64,000 nt of DNA from Hemicentrotus pulcherrimus (GCA_003118195.1 BEXV01000057.1:80794-144793); one strand, 5' to 3'; numbered from the stretch's first letter, positions 50,383-62,113 are shown. Translations and numbers: made by a program. Notes: generated by a model not told the origin, from the sequence alone.

Positions 50383-50471
50383 CACATGAAATAATCAGCA
50401 TTAAGTAAAATGAATAATAATGCACTGAAAACAATTTGTTTGCATCTATAAATTGAATGAGGTTAGTTAAA

Positions 50472-50472
<1 letters not shown>

Positions 50473-50510
<38 letters not shown>
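50473..50510. repeat. (CA)n microsatellite
   Basis: About nineteen CA units. Confidence 0.97.
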
Positions 50511-50512
<2 letters not shown>

Positions 50513-51525
50513 TAAAAACAACATCATTAGTGTTACTCCTTTATCCAATATTTTCCAGTTTTTTTTCCTGTTACCATGTTCCAAGTAATATCCTTCTGTT
50601 AACCTACATGCACAGCAAAGTGAGTTCCAGGAAAAATAACTACATCAATGCGAATGACATCATTTTACTACATCAGTAAACATCAGAGTTCTAGCTTATG
50701 TTATTGCAAACATTAGAAGTGCCAATAATCTTTCTGTCATGCTAAAATATATACAATATTTTTTTTTTTTAAGTACTAGGGGTCATAGTTCATTGGAAGT
50801 GGGGAAATTCAAAGTGGGGGACAGACGTATATTTTAAGTGGGGGACGATCATTATTCGAATATTAATGTCTTCATTAATTAGGATAAAGATAAAAATAGA
50901 AAAAACTTTATAATTCATGTGTGTTTGTCATTAAGATAAATCCGCAAATGCCTTTATAAAGTGAAAAATCTTATTGTTTGATTAAAAGAATTCACAGCTC
51001 GCTTATCAAAATAGAATGTTTGCAAGATTACATTAAAAACTTGTTTTCTATTGAACTCACCTTTGACAAAGTTCAATTTTTGTAAGTCATTTATGAAAGC
51101 TACCAAATGCAGTTTTAAGACAAATAACATGCTTTCTTCGCCTAAGAAGGCCATTTCTGTTCAACTGTACTGTCCATAAACAAACCTTGGGAATTAGGAT
51201 ATTATCAGTTTTAACAGAATAATAGCTAACAGATGTACTAAATACATGTTTGGAATTTCAGTAAGATAACTCTTAATCACTGGTCATTATATTCAAGGGA
51301 AGATTCATTACCCAAATTAAATCTGCAAATTAATGTGCCTTCCATAAGAAAAAGATTCATACATAAAGGCTGCACGAATCTCACACTTTCTTTTTTAAAA
51401 TGTGAAATTTGACTATTATTATTATATATGCAATCTCGGTGAATCATTCCTTGGTGCAATATTCGGCAAGGCTTGTGCTTGGTGCGAAAGTGTCAAGGTT
51501 TTTGAAAAGTTTAAGGTCTTATTAC

Positions 51526-51576
51526 CTGGTGTACCTCATGGGTTAGGTCCTCGTTACTATCACTGATGGAGGAATC
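51526..51576 (-). CDS. sowah: SOWAH exon, acidic Ser-rich linker (51 nt)
   Basis: The exon encodes 17 residues, DSSISDSNEDLTHEVHQ, in phase 0 at both ends. The acceptor is ...CTTGAATTAACAG, with a weaker pyrimidine tract than the other exons; the donor is CAG|GTAATA. The SDSNED run is an acidic, casein-kinase-2-like pattern in a region predicted to be disordered. It joins in frame to DLTESV at 49286-49372. Its short symmetric form suits a cassette exon. Confidence comes from splice-site quality and consistent phase with its neighbours; there is no family-specific sequence in it. Confidence 0.55.
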
Positions 51577-52841
51577 CTGTTAATTCAAGTCACTTTCATA
51601 ATTAGATTCATGACATTTATACTTACAAAAATGTGTTTACTGTAAGCTTGAGAATCATATCAATACCATAATATCACGTATCAAGAAAAAAAGGAACTGC
51701 TGAAAGAATGTTTATGCGACTGTATTTGTTGTTAAAACTGTTGACTGTTTAGTTGTTCAAAAGAGAGTTAAGGGGAAATAATAAACACAGACTGAATGCT
51801 CTTCTGACTCTCAACAATCAAAACTGTATTGATGCAGGTAATTGATGGGAATAATTATTACTCTTTCCTCATTTCATCATCTATCTGTTGATACCGGGTA
51901 CTTTTATTTGGAAAACAGTAACTAAACCATCATTACACTCCAGTTCTACCTAAACAAGACACTAGAAACTCAGCCTAAATCTCTTAAACAGGCTCTAAAT
52001 CAGAAGTTCTAAGTATTCTCTTTACATCGACTCAAATCAAGCACGCATTATTCGACAAAAGAAAGAGTTATCTCCTAAAAAACCAAGCACAATACAAGAA
52101 GTGATTCTTTTAAATGAACAAGAGGCCGTGATCTTCCTGGCTCCACATTAAGGCTACTTTAACTTGATATTACGACTGGACCTACATCAGGGATTTTTCT
52201 TCTATAAGACCCAAGAAGACACAAAAGAAAAGAGCACTTGAGGAACACAGCATTAGGCCGGTGAGAGGAGTAATCTGAAAATTTGTCTTAATCTGTCTTA
52301 CAATCAATCTACTTCTTTATGTAAGACACAAATTCAACTAATAATGACTCCTTTATGATGTACTACTGGGATACTATTTGCCTGTTCACACAGATATATA
52401 GAATAGTTTAGGGGTTAATCGATATAACCCTTTTCTCATGTGTGTACACGATGCAAATATTATTATGTTTAAATATATGCAGATAGTTGAAATAAACTCC
52501 AATATTTCTGTACCACACAAGAGACTGTCCAGCCAAAGTTTGACAATAGACCATTCCATGAATCTAAATCTTTCCCCAAATTACACAAAATTCTCTCCTA
52601 AAAACAAAAATTCCTTTCATGATCAAATTCAAATGACTGTCTGACATAGCAACAAGTGTGCAGCCAATTCAATATGTACTCTGACTTGAGTGACCTCATT
52701 TGAAGTATTACAATATACAACAAAATCTGGTATCAAAACTGTTGGCGCTGTATATATTCAAAGCAAAATGAATCATACCTAAATATGAAAGCATTTGAAA
52801 ACAGGGCAATATAATGAACAATATTTATGAAAATTTTGCAT

Positions 52842-52877
52842 CCCCCCCCCCCCCCCCCCCCCCCCCCCNCCCCCCCC
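52842..52877. repeat. Poly-C run with one N
   Basis: 36 positions, all C except N at 52869. Length is probably uncertain in the assembly. Confidence 0.95.
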
Positions 52878-53450
52878 GTACCAAACAATCTTCACTTATA
52901 TTCTTCATGATACAGCCTCTATGGACAAACACTGGTATCAGGGGCTGTGCATCTCTGAAAAATAGACCCTAAATCAAATACACCTAGCAATGTGGACTTG
53001 CTCCAAACTTGTTATAGAACATCTTTGCTTTGACTCTTCCTAAATGCCTTGCTTGAAAAGCTTCATTGAACAGGGTAATTACAGCAGAAATAGCATCAGA
53101 AACAGCATCATTAGTAAGATTCTGTCCCAATTTGAAGGTAGATGTACTTATTTCAATGGATTCTAGGATCGATAAGCTTGTAATGGATTAAATTGCATTA
53201 TAATTGTTCTTCTATTTTAATTCAAATCACCCAGTCACAGTGCTTCTATCCTTTTCATATCATACAAACCTTCAATATCAGAAGTATTTGTGCAAGTTCA
53301 TTTATACTTCAGAACTTTAAGGAAATATATTCATTGCAATAACCACATGTAACTGATCAAGGTTACAAAATAGATCCCTTGTTTACAAAATGAATGACAT
53401 CTGTATTAAGCATGAAACAAAAGACAAGAAATATAATTCTCATGCACTCT

Positions 53451-53590
53451 GGGCCCCATCGTACAAAACTTACCATTGATGGTAACTTTGCCATCAATGG
53501 TAACTACTATGAAAACCTTGATTTTGATTGGCTGTTGAGCCCTGTTACCATGGTAGTTGCCATTGGTGGCAAAGTTATCTTATAGAGCTG
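53451..53590. mobile_element. MITE-like palindromic element
   Basis: GGGCCCCATCGTACAAAACTT opens the element. TTACCATTGATGG is inverted as CCATCAATGGTAA, and a second CCATGGTAGTTGCCATTGGTGG block precedes AAAGTTATCTTATAGAGC. Subterminal inverted repeats and the GGGCC...TACAAA edge fit a small non-autonomous DNA transposon. Target duplications are not clear. Confidence 0.5.
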
Positions 53591-54029
53591 TGCAGTAAGA
53601 ATAAGATTCAACTAACAGTTTAAGATTTCTTCAATCAATACCCAAACCGTGCTCCCTCTTGACACTATTCAATATTGTGTCCACAATGTTTATGATTTAT
53701 ACATCCTTTAACCAAAAATACATTTATGAAGATATATATTACACTATTGACTACCTCTCCCAAAAAATGGGTAGAAAAATCATTTTATACATGTATAACT
53801 TTTGATTACAAACATACATCTTAGACTATAACCCATCAATGGATTGAAAGAGAAGGAGCATAGGCCTACAAAAAAGGGAGTCCAGTAAAAGGACAAATAT
53901 AGCAAGATACAGAGAGGAAAAGAAATATACAGAAAGAAAAGAGAAGAAAGAAATAAAGAAATAAAAGAACTAAAGAAATTGACAGAAAAATAGGAATCCA
54001 AAGCTGTGTAATCACATAAGATTAAAAGC

Positions 54030-54290
54030 TCAAGCATGTTCATCATGGTTAGAATACCGTGTGGGCTCAATAAAACCCATTCATCACTGTCCAAGGGGGA
54101 AGATAAGGACCATTGTAGGGCGCTTTTAACAGGACCAGAGCCATTGTTGCACCGGTCTGGGTGGGGGTTAGGGTCCCCGCTGACCGATACACCCCCAAAA
54201 TCTATTCTCATTGAAAATGGGAAAGATTCTACAAAGGTAAAGAACCTGCTTGAAATAGAGAGCCTGATGTAATTCCTCGGAGTAAAGGCC
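54030..54290. promoter_or_regulatory. Complex intronic island
   Basis: Less AT-rich block inside the longest N-free minus-strand frame (53780-54400, 206 codons). That frame is mostly Phe/Leu/Ser from flanking purine-rich DNA and shows no domain. Confidence 0.25.
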
Positions 54291-55089
54291 GGAAATGCAA
54301 CAACAAAAAACAAGAAATATGTTATTAATAGAGTCAAATCTATCTTACTGAGACAATAATGTTTCCAAGAATTGAAGTATTTCGGCAATGTATGCATCAC
54401 ATTTTAAACATACATTGTAGGTGTGTATTTCACAGGATAAAGATGGACCAAATTGGACTATCAAAGAGGAAGTTTGTTGGACTTATCTAATTAATATTAA
54501 ATGAAAAGTTACATTTTAGCTGTGAAATTCACTCTTCAATTTTTCTGGTTACTATTAAAATTGATCATTTGGGCGAACTTAAAGGACAATTTAGTTCATT
54601 ATTACAAGTTAAATTCAAGTAAATGTGCAGTATCACCTATTAAAGGTATAATTGGAACAACCCAAAGACATAGATACAGGTACACAAATAAAAGGGTGGG
54701 GGTGGGGGTTACAATCTTGATCAAACATTAGTTAATAAAATGATAACTCTTTACCTCAAAACTTTGATATACGCTGTTATTTTCATGTGATTAAATTTTT
54801 GCGCTGAGCATCCCCCAAAACATATTCACAGGTTCTTAAATTTGTGATGCATGCAATTCAGCCTGTTCTAAAGAAGTCAACAAGTCAACAAGAAGTCGTC
54901 ATACTTATATTTTCACGAGTTCTAAAATTTGTGCTTGCCAATCTTAGCGCGAAATCCGTTAAAATTAATGTACCGCAAATATTTCCGTATTTACAGTATA
55001 TGAGGAATTCAATGCTCGGGTACATGTCACTGTGTGTCAAAACACATTTTGAATGAAAAGCAGGGAAACAGAGAGCCCTTTGACTAATG

Positions 55090-55520
55090 ATTACCACACA
55101 CTGCTTTTGGGATTGGTGATTAGTGGATATAGCCCCTTAACAACCTACAATCTGAGTCAAATACCATTACGCCTTTCAGCTTAAAGAATTGTTTCCAGTA
55201 AACAAGCTTTGCAGAAGACACAAACTCTTTTATCCGATCAACAAGAGATTCCTTTCTCCCTCTCCCTCCCACCTCTAAGTATCCCTCCTCCTTCTCCCCA
55301 TTGATTGAATCCATTAAGGAGACACTTTAAGGAGATTCCTCAATGGTCAATGGGGCACCATGGTCATTTACAAACTTTCTAATGATGGCCAGGGACACTA
55401 ATGGTAGGTTTGGAGTGGTCATCTTCAAATAATCATGTGGTGAAAAGTTCACAATGGTCAGTTTCTCTCGATTTTTGCTAAGGTTTCTAGAAGACAAGCT
55501 GTTTGGCATACAGTCTTATA
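55090..55520. promoter_or_regulatory. Complex island with two adjoining minus-strand open frames
   Basis: Frames 55327-55509 and 55120-55314 on the minus strand follow one another, separated by a stop and a few bases. Their composition is balanced but they show no domain. Either a regulatory island or a decayed coding fragment. Confidence 0.22.
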
Positions 55521-55859
55521 TCATCATGATGTACACATTACCTACATGTAATTTGTTTATGTCATGAACGTAAATTTTGATAAGAATCATAGAAGAGTGA
55601 GTGAGATTTCATTTACCCCATAAAAATAACTGAAATAGAAAGTATTCTTGCCATGAACAACACTCAAGAACCATGTTTCACAGTTCTTCAAGGCTATCTT
55701 ACTGATAAAAGTGCATCAAATATTGTATAATGACATTTAACAACGAAGTTACTGCAAAGTTTTGCAAGAAGAATGGATTGAAGTATAAGGGGGGTCTCTA
55801 CAAGGATATCATGCTTCTATCCTGCAAGATCCTTAAAAGTTTAAAATCAATTTCTAAAA

Positions 55860-56470
55860 GAACCATATGTGAAGGGCTCCTCCTGTTCCCTACGTAATGT
55901 TGTCCATCTTAGACCAAACCATCGCTACCTGTCTTGCGTTCTCCATGTAAAGATAATAAATGATCAGTCGATTTACAAGACCCTTTCCCATTCATCGACA
56001 CCCATCCATCAAACCAAATACAATTCAAGACCTAATCTGCTGCGAAAAACTATTGCAAAGATTAATGGACACATTCCCGAATACTGTTCTTTCTGCTAAG
56101 ATCATAATGACTTCATCGACGACACGAACACTCGAGAAATGCTTTCCACGACATCTCCCATTTTTTTTCTCCCGTCTTTCTCTTTCTTTCTTCCACCTCT
56201 ACATCCTCAAGAATCCACACACTACACAAACAAGCCTAATGATAATCACAGTAGCCACACTTGAATGCGGGATGGACACCCATTTTTCTTCTTTTCACTG
56301 GTCGTGTAGAGACACTAATGATGATTACAGAATAATTTGGATTAGGTGGAGCTAATACCCTTAGTCTCCACCACTGCAAATTATGCATTTCAAACTATAG
56401 AGGCTCACAAGATTTATGATATTGCCTGTCTGAAGCTTCATCTGTAGATTAATCGCTCCTGACGGAGGAA
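55860..56470. promoter_or_regulatory. Complex intronic island with Oct-like site
   Basis: Contains TGCAAATTATGCAT at 56385-56398 (POU/octamer-like), GGATTAGGTGG and GTAGATTAATCG. Regulatory role inferred. Confidence 0.28.
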
Positions 56471-56665
56471 GAGGAACAACGGGAGAATTTAAAGGCCAAG
56501 AGAAAGGAAAGACGGCATGAAGGGGAAAAAAGTGATGAAAAACACAGAAGTACAGAAGGAAATAAATACAGATAGACATGGAGCTGAGAGAGAAAATGGG
56601 GGAAGGGAGAGTAAGGGAGAGATGGAAATAAAAAGAGACCGGTAAATACAGATAGAATATAGAAA

Positions 56666-56702
56666 TGGGGGGGGGGGTAGAAACTGTTTTTTTTTTTTTA
56701 GA
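56666..56702. repeat. Poly-G and poly-T runs
   Basis: About eleven G, a short spacer and about thirteen T. Confidence 0.9.
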
Positions 56703-56740
56703 GTGATGCACATACCGATGCAAAATGATTGTGAGAACAG

Positions 56741-56947
56741 AATTAATAATAACACTTTATTTACCAAGGGTAGCTACTTCAGTTATGAAACTGCTCTTCC
56801 AGCGGGCCCTGCATAATATGCTGAACGCCTAGCTAGAAGGCAGAAGGTCCCATTCTTATAAGTCTTTGGTATGACTCAGCTGGGGTTCGAACCCATGACC
56901 TCCCGTTCATGAGGCGGGCGCTCTAACCATTGAGCCACCATGCCTGG
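56741..56947 (-). mobile_element. tRNA-derived SINE
   Basis: On the minus strand the head reads GGCATGGTGGCTCAATGGTT. Box A (TGGCTCAATGG) is at 56928-56938 and a perfect box B (GGTTCGAACC) at 56884-56893. The anticodon-loop equivalent is CTCATGA. The body of about 130 bp ends in AATAAAGTGTTATTATTAATT. The tRNA head is followed by unrelated sequence with an ATT-rich tail, which identifies a SINE rather than a functional tRNA gene. It lies in the same strand sense as the SOWAH gene. Confidence 0.82.
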
Positions 56948-57942
56948 TTTGAGAGATCCAATAATCTAAAATTCAAAAACTTCATGAAAATAAAGATTTC
57001 ATTCCCTTTGTTTTTCTCAGAGTTCAGCATCAAAAGCATTTTTCTCCCACAAGGAAAGAACCTTTGAAATCAGGTGGAATAGACAGACTGCACAAAACTA
57101 GTGCCAAAAAGAAGATTTGCAAGCTATGAAATGAAAATATCAGGGTTTCTCAAACGCTTTGGATGCTAAGTCTGTGGTAATTCATGCTGGGGCCTGGAGT
57201 TCAAGGAAAAAGACATGTCCAGAATGCAACAAAAAAAGGCTTAACAGTGAATGGAAATTTGTATATTTGTTGTAGTATCAAGTCTAATCACATTACAATG
57301 CAGTAGAGATATTTTCTAGTCCCGTGTACTAGAAATATGGTTCTATCACAGTGCAATCAAACTATAATTTTCAATTTACAGCACTGTGAATACACAAGAC
57401 TCATGTATATGTAAACCCACAAAAGGGAACATATAATGTGACCATATTGGCTATTGGCTAGTGTCTAAGGCACACAGATCTTGCAAGTGCCATATCATGA
57501 TACATTATTAGGGCCATGTGCAAGCTAGCATCCTAGCACAGAGGTTTAATTCACTTTAGTTCCATTTCAATTATTAGGGTTCAAACCCCTGCTGATGCTT
57601 GTGTCTCTGGGCAAGGTATTATTATGTTTACCAATACGCATCTCTCTTCACAAACAAATATGTAAGAAGAGGAAATGTTTATCTGATATGTATTCCCTTT
57701 GACGTTTTGTGTGCCATTGATACCCAGACTTCAGCAAGAGTACTTCTGGAGCCTCACGGATATCAGTGCAAGAAGAAAATGAGAATGCTCATAAAAGAGA
57801 ATCGTCATTATTAAACCATGCAAAATCTGTTCAAAATGGCATCAACCACACATTTTGGACCACCATGGTAATTAATTGGCTCTTCTATGTGCTAACTTTC
57901 ACAAGTGCAGCAAAAATTGAGCAAAATTCTTCTATGAAATGA

Positions 57943-57997
57943 CAAGGGGGCACTTTGAGGGGCACTTTGAGGGGTACTCTGAGGGGGCACTCTGACA
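57943..57997. repeat. Minisatellite of GGGCACT(T/C)TGAG units
   Basis: Four imperfect 12-15 bp units in a row. Confidence 0.85.
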
Positions 57998-58539
57998 GAC
58001 AGGGTATTGCCATGTCTTACATGCAACACTCCTGAAGAGCATTTGAAGTGTTTACAGAATTTTGGAAAGCATCAAGCCCATCTGGACCAACCCCGGCACC
58101 ACTTGATCATGAAAAGACAGAAATGAAAGGAAATGGAGAAAACACAAATCTGAAGGTTTTGTACTTAAAAGGAAGGAATTCAATTGAATTCAATTGCCAG
58201 AGTAAGAGCATGTTTTTATTTGGTATTATTTGATCCTTTGAGCTCAGGAATAACTTGTACATTCCTCAACTGAGTTCTTTGATTAGATGATGTTGTATCA
58301 TCGGACATCTGTATCTTGATCAAGAAATTTTATATATTTCTATCACCAACAACTTACTTGTTGAGATTCTGATCTATTAAAGTTAATCAGTGGATTTAGA
58401 TTAGGGTGTTGTAAATGTATTGGTGAGGGGGGAAATGAAATTTACTAGAGAGCTAACATTTGCAAGGGGGAGAAAATAGTTTCCATCATTTCCCAATCTA
58501 ACAAAGGAATATCACACATTTCGAAGGTCCTCTTATTTG

Positions 58540-58950
58540 AACCTTTGCTTAAATGCGGGTGACATAATCCTTTTTCTTGCCATGTCACTCATCCATCCCA
58601 GCCTTCTAAAACCAACAAAATATTTACAACCCAAGTTGGACTAAAATCCTTTTCTCTCACTTCTGCCTCACAATGGTAATGAGTATGAGGGCAGGCACCC
58701 CGAGGCCGATTAGAACACGCCGCACAAAGCCGGCTTTTACCACCATTCATGCTAGGTGCTAAGCCAGGCGACAGGCAGAGACAAACTGGCTGAGAAGGTG
58801 TGCGGAGGGCTGGCTACATAGGAGCATGGCATGAGCGAATCCATTACGCTCCCTTCTCCCGAAAGTTTGCCCTTCGCCCAAACTTTTCAATTTCTCCACT
58901 CTTCTAGAGTTTTCACCCCCACTAAAGAGAAGCTCAGACTGTTGCAGCAG
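58540..58950. promoter_or_regulatory. Complex GC-richer island, candidate regulatory module
   Basis: The core at 58690-58860 is CpG-containing (CCCCGAGGCCGATTAG, CGCCGCACAAAGCCGG). No coding frame with splice sites was found. Confidence 0.33.
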
Positions 58951-59203
58951 ATTTAAGAGCTAATCCTCCAACTAATCTGTCTGTGTTGGTACAACTGAAA
59001 ACAGTTAAATCCCTGCAAGACAATAGATTAGGGAAGAAAGGAGGCCTGGTGATGAAGGGTGCAATGGAGACACTCTTAACAGGATTTAGAAACCAAAGAG
59101 GTTTGTTCCTCATGAATTAATCCATGTTTGTCCCAGCTCCTCTCTAAAATCATTTCCGGTTACTAATGTCATTGTACGTAGCTTTCGTTGAAATCAATTT
59201 AAA

Positions 59204-59293
59204 ATATTATGACAGCTCTGCAAGAACTGTTTGGCTCAGTAAAAATATATATTATGACAGCTCTGCTAGAACTATTTGGTCCAATAAGGATCT
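59204..59293. repeat. Tandem duplication, 45-bp period
   Basis: ATTATGACAGCTCTGC.AGAACT.TTTGG occurs twice in direct succession. Confidence 0.88.
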
Positions 59294-59369
59294 AGAGTTA
59301 CAAACATGAAAGTAACATCAAGATTTTAATCCAAGAGCTTCAAACATGAAAAATAACATGCCATTTTAC

Positions 59370-59403
59370 CCTGGAAGGTGCAGAGTTGAGGTCTCCCAGG
59401 TAC
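59370..59403 (-). CDS. Weak candidate alternative exon (34 nt)
   Basis: On the minus strand an acceptor ending AAACTTTCAG is followed by 34 bases and a GTAAAA donor. With one leading base it reads YLGDLNSAPSR and ends in phase 0, compatible with DSSISDSN at 51526-51576. In phase 0 it would read VPGRPQLCTFQ but then push the next exon into an early stop. It therefore cannot follow the 59868-59917 exon and needs an upstream exon ending with two spare bases. It is a mutually exclusive alternative at best and may be a chance splice pair. Confidence 0.22.
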
Positions 59404-59867
59404 CTGAAAGTTTAATGAAATGTTCCAAGAGAAGCATAATTCAACTCCATACAGAGGTCATGCAAAAATTACCTAAATATACATGTCTTTGAAGATGGTG
59501 GACATGAATTGTAAGTGCTTCAAATGCTCCTGTAAAGTACAATTTCCATTGAATTCAATATAATAAATACAAATCTAAATTATTCCCCTGCAATGGAAGA
59601 ACTTGTTCTTATTAATTATGACATTAAAATGATTAGGACGATAAAGCACCCATCAAGTTTGAGAGTTACTTAAAACTGCTGAGAAAGTCACAGCCATTTC
59701 CCAATTCTATTAAATCACTTAGAACTATCATTAACAAACATTCTTTTCTAAGTGAAGATGGTGCACATTTTGCATGCAGGCTTGACACCAACAATAGGGA
59801 CAGTGTGATTCCTCTACAAAACATGATTAAACATTGAAAAGTAACAAATTCCAGGTAGAGCACTTAC

Positions 59868-59917
59868 AGAGTTACAGTGTGGGTGTGTTCTTAATCCTTT
59901 GAATGAGGTAATGATGT
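59868..59917 (-). CDS. Candidate upstream exon (50 nt), possibly SOWAH
   Basis: A strong acceptor (pyrimidine tract with TTTTCTGC, ending TTATGTAG) and a consensus GTAAGT donor flank 50 bases. Only one frame is open. It leaves two bases to complete an upstream codon and then reads IITSFKGLRTHPHCNS, ending in phase 0. That end phase fits directly onto DSSISDSN at 51526-51576, giving ...HCNS-DSSIS. The peptide has no recognisable motif, so membership in the SOWAH gene is inferred from strand, position and phase. It cannot be combined with 59370-59403, which would shift the next exon into a stop. Confidence 0.42.
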
Positions 59918-60525
59918 CTACATAAAGCAGAAAAGAACACTACCAAAGGTTATCACAAGTGGAAAAGGAAGAAGCATTTCTAAGAATATGGGGGTGGAAC
60001 ACTCATTGTTTGAAGGATACAAATTTGTAGACAGTAGGGTAAACAGCTAAAAAAAAAAACTAATATGGGATTGAGAGAACAAGGCCTCATACATAACTTG
60101 CAAACAACCAGTTTATACAGACTTTCTAAAAATCAACCTAAACCCAAGTCAATCGCTTTGTTGATCATCTTTTGATATCTGTGAGCACTACATTTATCTG
60201 TTCTCTAATCTGAATATGACTTCTATGGGATACATAATACAAGTTCAGGGTACTGAAAATGTCCTTGAGTTGCTTTTAAAAAAAAAAAACATTTTAAAAA
60301 ATGATTTTACAGACTTGATGAATTTTCAAGAAGGTAAAATCAGTGCTAATCAAAAGCTCAAGAACATTTCATGAGAGAAGGCGGGTCTTACATGTACCAG
60401 ATATATTTTCTTTTCTTTTTTAAATTAAAAATTAAATAAAAGATATACATGATATCTCTGGTGGTCATTGCATCCATGGATTCCTAAACTAAACCCTACC
60501 CCCCCCCCTTCCAAAAAAAAATCAT

Positions 60526-60665
60526 GTTACTGGGTGTGCCATTCTCCCACAGTTTAAGGGCCAGGGCCAGGTAGGCTCATCATTCACAAGTCACCATCTC
60601 CCAACCAGGCAATAGGCCCTATATACATGTACCTACACTCAACACCATGACCACCAGCAATAATT
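60526..60665. repeat. Direct repeat A, copy 1
   Basis: CCCACAGTTTAAGGGCCAGG through ACACCATGACCACCA is shared with 62792-62940. Confidence 0.92.
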
Positions 60666-60770
60666 TATTCATAAAAGACTTATTCCTGAGAAATGCATTT
60701 ACAGCATGTTGTCTTGAAGGAACCCAACTCTGGAGTTACCCGGAAAACCAATGCTCTTATTTAGCCTCTT

Positions 60771-61390
60771 TAGCTAATTGCAAAATTCATGAACATTTTA
60801 TCCATGCAAAAGTTGTTGGGTTGAGATGAATTCATACTAAGAAAAGGACATTTTGACAATACTCTCAAGTCGTACAAATAACTGATTACAATTTGTTTTA
60901 GGGTAATTATAAAGTACTATCAGTGTGCCATATAAATCATTGGTCACTGGGAGCAGTCCACCTTTTTGCTGTGAAACAAATGGAAATTAGTCACATATCT
61001 TTAATACAAGATTTCATGAAGTCCTGTTTAAGACATAACTATTTTCCATTTATTTTACCCAAAAATGAAAAACCACTCAGTATGACCAATGAATAATGTT
61101 TCTGGCTGGTATTCCTATAAATAACACAAAACAAATTTTCATCAATTATTTGTAATGTTGGTAGACTAGCAAATTGTCAAAATGTCCTTTTTCACAACAT
61201 AGATTCCCCAAGAAATAAATACTCTATGGAAGATGGTGCACATTTACTGAATTGGGCCATTCGTATTCTCATGCAAAACAATCAGGAACACTACAGAAAA
61301 AATACTCTGGAGAAGAGATGGTGCATTTCGCACTCATCTTGTGAGGAGTGTGTGACATAATGCATGGCTACAACTGCTCTATGGTGGCCA
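60771..61390. repeat. Direct repeat B, copy 1
   Basis: Starts CTAATTGCAAAATTC and ends near CTCATCTTGTGAGGA...CAACTGCTC.ATGGTG. Copy 2 begins about 757 bp later. Confidence 0.92.
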
Positions 61391-61529
61391 CCGAAAGAGT
61401 TCTACCGTTTTAATAATTGACCATGAAATAACATTGATGAGAGATCAACCCAGAAACTATCACTACCTGAAACTTGCAAATTGTAATGAGACTGATTTCC
61501 ACTGCATGAATTTTCAAGAATCCTGACTA

Positions 61530-62066
61530 CTAATTGCAAAATTCTTGAACATTTTATCCGTGCAAAAGTTTCTGGGTTGGGATAAGTTCATAATAAAAAA
61601 GGACATTTTGACAATACTCGTACAAATATTTGATTAAAATTTATTTTAGGGTAATTATAAAGTACTATCAGCTTGCCATATTAATCATTGGTCACTGGGA
61701 GCGGTCCATCTTTTTGCTGTTAAACAAATGGAAATTAGTCACATATCTAACAGGATTTCAAGAAGTCCTGTGTACGACATATCTATTTTCTATTTATTCT
61801 ACCCAAAAATGAAAAACCACTCGGTATAACCAATGAATAATGTTTCTTTCTGGTATTCCAATATAACTAACATAAAACAAATTTCTATCAACTAATTGTA
61901 AATTGGTAGACTAGCAAATTGTCAAAATGTCCTTTTCAAAGCATGGAATCCCCACCAAAATACTATATGGGAGATGGTGCACATTTACTGAATGGGGGCC
62001 ATGCACAAAACACTCATCTTGTGAGGATTGTGTGCCATTTGCCTGGCAACTGCTCCATGGTGACTT
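61530..62066. repeat. Direct repeat B, copy 2
   Basis: Same order of blocks as copy 1 (GGTAATTATAAAGTACTATC, AAACAAATGGAAATTAGTCA, GATGGTGCACATTTACTGAA) with small deletions. Confidence 0.92.
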
Positions 62067-62113
62067 TCTAATACTGAAGTGAATTCATCAATTCAATTTA
62101 AGATCCAACACTA

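Larger units (their letters stand above)
49373..51525 (-). other. SOWAH intron, about 2.15 kb
   Basis: Bounded by GTAATA at 51520-51525 and AG at 49373-49374. It contains the CT tract at 50098-50382, the CA tract at 50473-50510 and small AAGTGGGGGAC direct repeats near 50800-50850. Confidence 0.5.
51577..59867 (-). other. SOWAH upstream intron, about 8.3 kb
   Basis: This is the interval between the DSSISDSN exon and the candidate 50-nt exon, if both are real. It contains a poly-C run, a MITE-like element, a tRNA-derived SINE, complex islands near 54030-54290, 55090-56470 and 58540-58950, and small tandem duplications. Long AT-rich parts (51600-52800, 54300-55080, 57000-57900) show nothing recognisable. 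Confidence 0.4.

Noticed and set aside
51062..51155. Possible exon beginning ATG (MAFLGEESMLF...) with a good GTGAGT donor
   Set aside because: It ends in phase 1; joining it to the 49286-49372 exon gives an early stop, so it does not fit the gene.
53780..54400. 206-codon minus-strand frame, the longest without Ns
   Set aside because: Phe/Leu/Ser-rich ends come from purine-rich DNA; the centre has no domain, and no compatible splice sites were found.
56874..56947. Functional tRNA gene
   Set aside because: The head is followed by a SINE body and ATT-rich tail, and the anticodon stem is imperfect; it is a tRNA-derived SINE.
58358..58368. Possible 11-nt (or 16-nt) microexon before GTAAGT
   Set aside because: Neither length is a multiple of three and neither fits the phase-0 chain.
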